From Pleomorphomonas diazotrophica (GTDB taxonomy: Bacteria > Pseudomonadota > Alphaproteobacteria > Rhizobiales > Pleomorphomonadaceae), in assembly GCF_002844595.1 (NCBI RefSeq), contig NZ_PJNW01000002.1:372001-436000 (forward strand): a DNA stretch of 64,000 nucleotides, written 5' to 3'. The translations under genes and the position numbers were made by a program. The first letter of the stretch is position 1. Each line of letters starts with the position of its first letter. Under the pieces are notes generated by a model. That model did not search any database, was not told the DNA's origin, and saw nothing but the letters and a program-made list of their open reading frames with translations. Shown piece after piece: positions 58,901-64,000 of this stretch.

Positions 58901-61192
58901 TTAGCGGCCGCGCCTCACCTTGCCCATACGCTCCTTGCGCTCGCGGTCCTTGCGCGCTTTTGCAGCTCGCATGGCGGCTCCACGACCAAGCGGCCGGCCG
59001 GCGGCGCCTTCCGAGATCATCTCGAAACGCAGGGCGCCGGCAAATGGTGCGGCTTCGATGAGGCGTACCTCCACCCTGTCGCCGAGCCGATAGGTTTCTC
59101 CGGACCTCGATCCGATCAGCGCGTGCCGCGCCTCGTCGAAGGCGAAGTAGTCCGCTCCCAGCGTCGAGATCGGGATGAAGCCATCGGCGCCGGTCTCGTC
59201 GAGACGGATGAACAGGCCGGCCTTGGTGACGCCGGAGATGCGGCCGCGGAAGATGGCGCCGACGCGGTCGGCGAGCCAGCCAGCGATCAATCGGTCGATG
59301 GTTTCGCGCTCGGCCTGCATGGCGCGCCGCTCGGCGGCCGAGATGTCCTCGGCGACGCGCGGCAGCGTATCCTCGGCGCCGTCCGGCAGGCCACCTTCGC
59401 CAAGTCCGAGCGCGGTGATCAGCCCACGATGCACGACGAGGTCGGCATAGCGGCGGATCGGCGAGGTGAAGTGGGCGTACTTCCTGAGATTGAGGCCGAA
59501 GTGGCCGATGTTGACCGGCGAATACTCGGCCTGGCTCTGCGAGCGCAGCACTACCTCGTGGACGAGATAGGCCTGCGGCGTGCCGTCCACCCGTTCGAGG
59601 ATGCGGTTGAACAGCTCCGGCTCGATATGGCCCTGCTTGGCAAGCTTCATGTCGAGCGTCGCCAGGAACTCGCGCAGGCTCTCCAGCTTGGCGAGCGACG
59701 GCTGGTCGTGGATGCGGTAGAGGAGCGGCGTGCGGCGCTTCTCCAGCGTCTCGGCGGCGGCCACGTTGGCCTGGATCATGAACTCTTCGATCAGCCGGTG
59801 GGCGGTAAGGCGCTCGGGCGTGACGATGCGGTCGACGGTGCCGTCGGGCTTCAGCAGCACCTTGCGCTCGGGCAGATCGAGTTCGAGCGGACCACGCGCG
59901 TCGCGAGCCGCCGCGAGGGTGTCGTAGGCCGCCCAGAGAGGCTTCAGCACGCCGTCGAGGATAGGCGCGGTGCGATCGTTCGGCGCGCCGTCGATGGCCG
60001 CCTGCGCCTCGACATAGGAGAGCTTGGCGGCCGAGCGCATCATGATGCGGTGGAAGCTGTGGCTCTTCTTGCGGCCGTCCGAGTCGAACACCATGCGCAC
60101 CGCGATGGCCGGCCGGTCGACGGCCTCCTTCAGCGAGCATAGGTCGTTGGAGATTCGCTCCGGCAGCATCGGAATGACGCGGTCGGGGAAATAGACCGAG
60201 TTGCCGCGCTTCAGTGCCTCGCGATCCAGATTGGAATCGGGCAGGACGTAGGCGGCGACGTCGGCGATGGCGACGGTGACGATGTAGCCGCCGGTGTTCT
60301 GCGGGTCTTCGTCGGCAACGGCGTGGACGGCGTCGTCGTGGTCCTTGGCGTCCGGCGGGTCGATGGTGACGAGCGGGAGGGCGCGCCAGTCCTCGCGGTC
60401 GGCCATGGTGGCGGGTTTTGCCGCTTCAGCCTCGCGGATCACCGCGTCGGGAAAGATGTGGGGAATGTCGTTGGCATGGATGGCGATCATCGACACCGCT
60501 TTTTCCGAGCGGAGATTTCCGATGGTCTCGCGCACCCGGGCGCGGCCGAGGCCGAGGCGACTGGACCGGATGATGTCGACGGATACGAGGTCACCGTCCT
60601 GCGCCGAGCCGAGATCGGCTGCGTCGACGACCAGTTCCTCATACTGCTTCTTGGAGATCGGCATGAGGCGGGCGCCGCCGTCGGTGACGCGCAGGATGCC
60701 GAGCACGCCTTCCGGCTTCTTCTCAAGCACCTTGATGACCCGGAGGCCGGCCTGGGCGAGGCCCTCGTAACCATCCGGCAGATCGACGACGCGCGCCAGC
60801 ACCCGGTCGCCGAGGCCGGCGGCTGGGCCATGCTCGCCGCGCCGGCGGCGCACGGCCACCACCACGAAGCGAGGCCTCGGCCCGCGATCGGCGTCCCATT
60901 CCGACGGTTCGGCATAAAGATCGCCATCGCGGTCGCGGCTGACGATGTCGCAGGCCAGCACGGCGGGCAGCGCGCCGGGCTCGGCGAAGCGGCGGTGGCG
61001 GCGCTCGATGAGGCCCTCACCCTCAAGTTCCTTCAGGATGCGTTTCAGCACGACGCGGCCCTCGCCATGCACCTCGAAGGCACGGGCGATGTCGCGCTTC
61101 GTCCCCTTGCCGGGATGCTCCGAGACGAAGCGGAGGATCGCTTCACGCGTGGGAGTGGCGGGTTCGTCGGTAGGGCGGAACTTGCGGGCCAA
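58901..61192 (-). CDS. rnr: Ribonuclease R
   Basis: This 763-residue 3'-5' exoribonuclease degrades structured RNA. It has an N-terminal winged-helix region (about residues 10-75), cold-shock/OB domains, the RNB catalytic domain with DPPDAKDHDDAVHAV and its aspartates, an S1 domain (about 640-720; GRISGVTKAGLFIRLDETG) and a basic Lys/Arg tail. The TTG at 61192 is preferred because AGGGAAG precedes it and the protein then starts in family-like sequence; a TTG 57 nt upstream is less likely. It lies downstream of the GGDEF gene and topA on the same strand. Confidence 0.94.
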   Translation of the reverse strand: MARKFRPTDEPATPTREAILRFVSEHPGKGTKRDIARAFEVHGEGRVVLKRILKELEGEGLIERRHRRFAEPGALPAVLACDIVSRDRDGDLYAEPSEWDADRGPRPRFVVVAVRRRRGEHGPAAGLGDRVLARVVDLPDGYEGLAQAGLRVIKVLEKKPEGVLGILRVTDGGARLMPISKKQYEELVVDAADLGSAQDGDLVSVDIIRSSRLGLGRARVRETIGNLRSEKAVSMIAIHANDIPHIFPDAVIREAEAAKPATMADREDWRALPLVTIDPPDAKDHDDAVHAVADEDPQNTGGYIVTVAIADVAAYVLPDSNLDREALKRGNSVYFPDRVIPMLPERISNDLCSLKEAVDRPAIAVRMVFDSDGRKKSHSFHRIMMRSAAKLSYVEAQAAIDGAPNDRTAPILDGVLKPLWAAYDTLAAARDARGPLELDLPERKVLLKPDGTVDRIVTPERLTAHRLIEEFMIQANVAAAETLEKRRTPLLYRIHDQPSLAKLESLREFLATLDMKLAKQGHIEPELFNRILERVDGTPQAYLVHEVVLRSQSQAEYSPVNIGHFGLNLRKYAHFTSPIRRYADLVVHRGLITALGLGEGGLPDGAEDTLPRVAEDISAAERRAMQAERETIDRLIAGWLADRVGAIFRGRISGVTKAGLFIRLDETGADGFIPISTLGADYFAFDEARHALIGSRSGETYRLGDRVEVRLIEAAPFAGALRFEMISEGAAGRPLGRGAAMRAAKARKDRERKERMGKVRRGR

Positions 61193-61297
61193 ACGGGTCT
61201 TCCCTGCGGATTGAGGACGGAGCGAGATAGACCACAGATGGAGATGCAAGGCCAGCCTCGCAATCGACCGGCCGGTTTGGCGCTCGCAACGAGGGCC

Positions 61298-62137
61298 TCA
61301 GGAACGGCTGGCTCTGCCACGCTTCGGCAGGGGCGGCAGGTCTGAGTTCCAGACCACCTCGTCGCCTTCCACGAGGCCGGGCGTGGCCGGTTCCGACGCA
61401 AGACAGACCCGGCTCCGGCCGGTGGCCTTGGCGGAGTCGAGTGCAGCGTCGACGGCAGCGAATGCCTGCGTGAAGGTGGTTGCCTGGGACACTTCGGCGA
61501 TGCCGGCCGAAGCCGTCAGGGAGATCGGCTTTTCCAGCGTGCCGAAGTTGCTGCTCTCGAACCTTGCCAGTAGTGCCAGAACCTGGGTTTTGGCTTCGGC
61601 GACGGTGCAGCCGCTGGCAAGCACGACGAACTCCGTGCCATCGGTGCGGTAGATGCGTCCGAGATTGGCGAGTTCCTCGGCGATCAGACGGGCGGCGCGG
61701 ATTAGTACACGATCGCCGACCACATGGCCGTAACGCTCGTTCACAGCCTTGAAGCGATCGATCGACACGAGGATCAAAAGACGAGAGGCGTCGGATATGG
61801 CATCATAATCGACCGGCAGCGAGGACCGGCTTCGGAGCCCGGTGAGGCTGTCGGCGAGGCTCTGCTCGTTCAGTTTGGTCTTGGTGCGATGGTGTTCGAG
61901 GCGGGTCGTGCCGATGTAGACGCCGAGCGGATAGGCGACCAGGGCAACGACGAAAATGGTGATCGCCCAGCCGCGGAACAGGTTGAGCCAGCCATGAAAG
62001 GCAATCAGTTGCAGGGCGGTGTCCGCCAGCATGGCCAGAACGAAACAGACCATGGCAACGCGCAAAGCGAAGATCCTGACGTCGCGCTCGGATTGGACGG
62101 GCCTGTTGAGGAGCGTCCGCAGGATCTCACCGTACAT
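61298..62137 (-). CDS. Membrane protein with degenerate GGDEF domain
   Basis: This 279-residue protein has two membrane helices (about residues 25-50 and 55-80) and a C-terminal GGDEF-like domain (about 100-260) retaining LVSIDRFKAVNERYGHVVGD. The signature loop, normally RYGGDEF, reads RTDGTEFVV, so diguanylate cyclase activity is doubtful; it may be a c-di-GMP or GTP-binding sensor, or inactive. ATG at 62137 is used because AGAAG precedes it and the first residues are family-like. It sits between topA and rnr, which are often adjacent in relatives. Confidence 0.82.
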   Translation of the reverse strand: MYGEILRTLLNRPVQSERDVRIFALRVAMVCFVLAMLADTALQLIAFHGWLNLFRGWAITIFVVALVAYPLGVYIGTTRLEHHRTKTKLNEQSLADSLTGLRSRSSLPVDYDAISDASRLLILVSIDRFKAVNERYGHVVGDRVLIRAARLIAEELANLGRIYRTDGTEFVVLASGCTVAEAKTQVLALLARFESSNFGTLEKPISLTASAGIAEVSQATTFTQAFAAVDAALDSAKATGRSRVCLASEPATPGLVEGDEVVWNSDLPPLPKRGRASRS

Positions 62138-62284
62138 TATCGTTCTTCTAGACCGTTGAACGAGGCGAAGGCCTTCATCGTTCAACAGTATAGGAGGAAT
62201 GTAAGGATTCAGGCAAACAAAACGATAAAATTGTAAATTATCGCAGGGCCGCCGAGGAACCGGCGGCCTCGCTCTGGCGTGACA

Positions 62285-64000
62285 TCAGGCCGACTTTGCC
62301 TTGGGCGCTTTAGGCTTGGTGGCAGCTTTCTTCGCCGTTCCGGCTGCGGACTTGGCCTTCGATGTCGCCTTTTCGTCACCGCCCGCCGCCTTCGCGCCGG
62401 CCTTCGGCGCCTTGGCAGGCTTGGCCTTGGGTGCCTTGCCGGCCTTGTCGGCGATCAGCGCCACGGCCTCTTCCAACGTCACCGTCTGCGGGTCCTTGCC
62501 GCGCGGCAGCGTGGCGTTGACCTTGCCCCAGGAAACATAAGGACCGTAACGCCCATCGCGCACGGTAATCTCACCGCCGGATGCCGGATGTTCGCCAAGG
62601 CTCTTGAGGGCCGCTGGCGTGGCGCGGGCGCGGCCGCCACGCTCCTTCTTTTCGGCGAGAACGGCGACGGCGCGGTTGAGGCCGACGTCGAACACCTCGT
62701 CGACCGACGACAGGTTGGCGTAGGCGCCATCATGGCTGACATAGGGACCGTAGCGGCCGATGTTGGCCTCGATCGGTTTTCCCGTCTCCGGGTGGTTGCC
62801 GACGACGCGCGGCAGCGACAGCAGGCGGCAGGCGCGCTCAAGGTCGATGCTCTCGACCGTCCAGCCCTTGGGCAGCGAGGCGCGCTTCGGCTTGCCTTCC
62901 TCGCCGAGCTGTACATAGGGGCCGAAGCGACCCGATCGCAGCGTGACGTCGAGGCCGGTTTCCGGATCGGTGCCGAGCAGCTTGACGCCGTTTTCGCCCA
63001 GGGACGCTTCTGCATCGCCGTCGCCGCCGAGCTGGCGGGTGTAGCGACATTCCGGATAGTTGGAGCAACCGATAAACGAGCCGAAGCGGCCGAGTTTCAG
63101 CGAAAGCCGGCCGGTGCCGCAGGTGGGGCAGGAGCGCGGGTCGGACCCATCGCCCCGATCGGGGAAGATATGGGCGGCGAGATCCTCGTTGAGGGCGTCG
63201 ATAACGTCGGCGACGCGCAGCTCCTTCACCTCGCCGATGCGGGTGTTGAAGTCGGTCCAGAAGCGGCGCAGCACCTCGCGCCATTCCGCCTCGCCGGCCG
63301 AGATGCGATCGAGATCCTCTTCGAGGCTGGCCGTGAAATCGTATTCGACGTAGCGCGTGAAGAAGCTTTCCAGGAAGGCGGTGACGATGCGGCCCTTATC
63401 CGAGGGGACGAGACGCTTCTTGTCGATCGACACGTAATCGCGGTCGCGCAAGGTGGCGAGCGTCGCCGCATAGGTGGATGGGCGGCCGATGCCGAGCTCT
63501 TCCATCTTCTTGACCAGCGTCGCCTCGGTGTAGCGCGGCGGCGGCTCCGTAAAGTGCTGGCTGGCCGAGACGGACTTGCGGGCGAGCACGTCGCCGACGA
63601 CAAGCGGCGGCAGGCGGGAGCCGTCCTCGTCCTCCTCGTCGTCGCGGCTTTCCTGGTAAAGCGCCAGGAAACCGTCGAACTTCAGGACGGAACCGGTGGC
63701 GCGGAGACCGGCCGCCGTGCCGCCGCTCTTGGCGGTGATGTCGACGGTGGTGCGCTCGAAGTCGGCACTCTGCATCTGGCTGGCGATGGTGCGCTTCCAG
63801 ATCAGTTCGTAGAGGCGGGCCTCGTCGGCCTCAAGATGGCGGGCCACCGTGTTCGGCAGGCGGGCGAGGTCGGTCGGACGGATGGCCTCGTGGGCCTCCT
63901 GGGCGTTCTTGGCCTTGGTGGAGTAGAAGCGCGGCTTCTCCGGCAGATAGCGCTCGCCGTATTCCTGGGCGATCACCCGACGGGCGGCGTTGACCGCTTC
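62285..64000 (-). CDS. topA: DNA topoisomerase I, N-terminal part outside window
   Basis: The reading frame is open at the right edge; the start codon and the active-site tyrosine region lie outside. The visible part includes NAQEAHEAIRPTDLARLP, LVKKMEELGIGRPSTYA, VTAFLESFFTRYVEYDFTA and a tetracysteine zinc finger (CPTCGTGRLSLKLGRFGSF then CSNYPEC). Several C-terminal repeat modules and a lysine/alanine/proline-rich tail of about 70 residues follow. Topoisomerase I relaxes negative supercoils. The basic tail probably binds DNA or RNA polymerase, as is known for E. coli. Confidence 0.96.
   Translation of the reverse strand, partial: EAVNAARRVIAQEYGERYLPEKPRFYSTKAKNAQEAHEAIRPTDLARLPNTVARHLEADEARLYELIWKRTIASQMQSADFERTTVDITAKSGGTAAGLRATGSVLKFDGFLALYQESRDDEEDEDGSRLPPLVVGDVLARKSVSASQHFTEPPPRYTEATLVKKMEELGIGRPSTYAATLATLRDRDYVSIDKKRLVPSDKGRIVTAFLESFFTRYVEYDFTASLEEDLDRISAGEAEWREVLRRFWTDFNTRIGEVKELRVADVIDALNEDLAAHIFPDRGDGSDPRSCPTCGTGRLSLKLGRFGSFIGCSNYPECRYTRQLGGDGDAEASLGENGVKLLGTDPETGLDVTLRSGRFGPYVQLGEEGKPKRASLPKGWTVESIDLERACRLLSLPRVVGNHPETGKPIEANIGRYGPYVSHDGAYANLSSVDEVFDVGLNRAVAVLAEKKERGGRARATPAALKSLGEHPASGGEITVRDGRYGPYVSWGKVNATLPRGKDPQTVTLEEAVALIADKAGKAPKAKPAKAPKAGAKAAGGDEKATSKAKSAAGTAKKAATKPKAPKAKSA

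Overview
The window reads as a chromosomal segment of a GC-rich alphaproteobacterium of the order Hyphomicrobiales (Rhizobiales). The support is gene content: pdhA-pdhB-pdhC-lpdA-lipA with a lipoyl domain on PdhB, a fused ispDF, dusB-ntrB-ntrC plus ntrY-ntrX, the ldtR/ldtP cell-wall pair, DUF930, DUF6163, DUF6384 and DUF2842 proteins, and a CtrA-type TTAA-N7-TTAA box. The genus cannot be fixed by reading; a facultatively anaerobic, Pleomorphomonas-like organism is only a guess, from the anaerobe-type glycerol-3-phosphate dehydrogenase trio at the left edge.

Layout. 0-2.9 kb: GlpA-like / FAD oxidoreductase / DUF1667 operon, entering from outside the window. 2.9-6.6 kb: polysaccharide export genes (sugar transferase, Wza-like lipoprotein, Wzz-like protein with a decayed kinase domain). 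6.6-10.5 kb: metY with a structured leader, hemB and small membrane proteins. 10.5-15.6 kb: ldtR, a duplicated ldtR 3' end, a long regulatory spacer, ldtP, a small DUF6898-like gene, a nucleotidyltransferase-like gene and glyA. 15.6-22.5 kb: cytoplasmic FIST chemoreceptor, AT-richer spacer, GT25 glycosyltransferase, pbpC, CDF cation transporter. 22.5-28.7 kb: kdsD, ntrY-ntrX, DUF930, ftsB. 28.7-34.6 kb: pyruvate dehydrogenase operon behind two perfect palindromes, then a small membrane protein. 34.7-40.4 kb: a receptor with reversed domain order, a shikimate-dehydrogenase-like enzyme, and a compact three-gene operon of unknown function (TelA-like helical protein, membrane-anchored DUF6384 protein, coiled-coil glycine-rich protein). 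40.4-50.7 kb: repeat elements, lipA, a RatA/Coq10 protein, transporters, AKR/LysR pair, pncC/cinA, ispDF, dusB-ntrB-ntrC. 50.7-53.2 kb: LysR regulator and a UbiH-type hydroxylase. 53.2-57.8 kb: fabG-acpP-fabF-mltG. 57.9-64 kb: VOC and CoA-binding proteins, rnr, a degenerate GGDEF protein and topA, which runs off the right edge.

How the parts connect. pdhABC-lpdA and lipA form the lipoate-dependent route from pyruvate to acetyl-CoA; fabG, acpP and fabF use that product. NtrBC and NtrYX are nitrogen/redox two-component systems, here separated by about 20 kb although they are adjacent in many relatives. LdtR/LdtP, PbpC, MltG and FtsB act on the cell wall and division; the sugar transferase, Wza and Wzz proteins with GT25 and KdsD act on the surface polysaccharides. 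The best candidate for an undescribed system is the 36.86-40.44 kb three-gene operon. No tRNA, rRNA, CRISPR array, insertion sequence or prophage gene was recognised.
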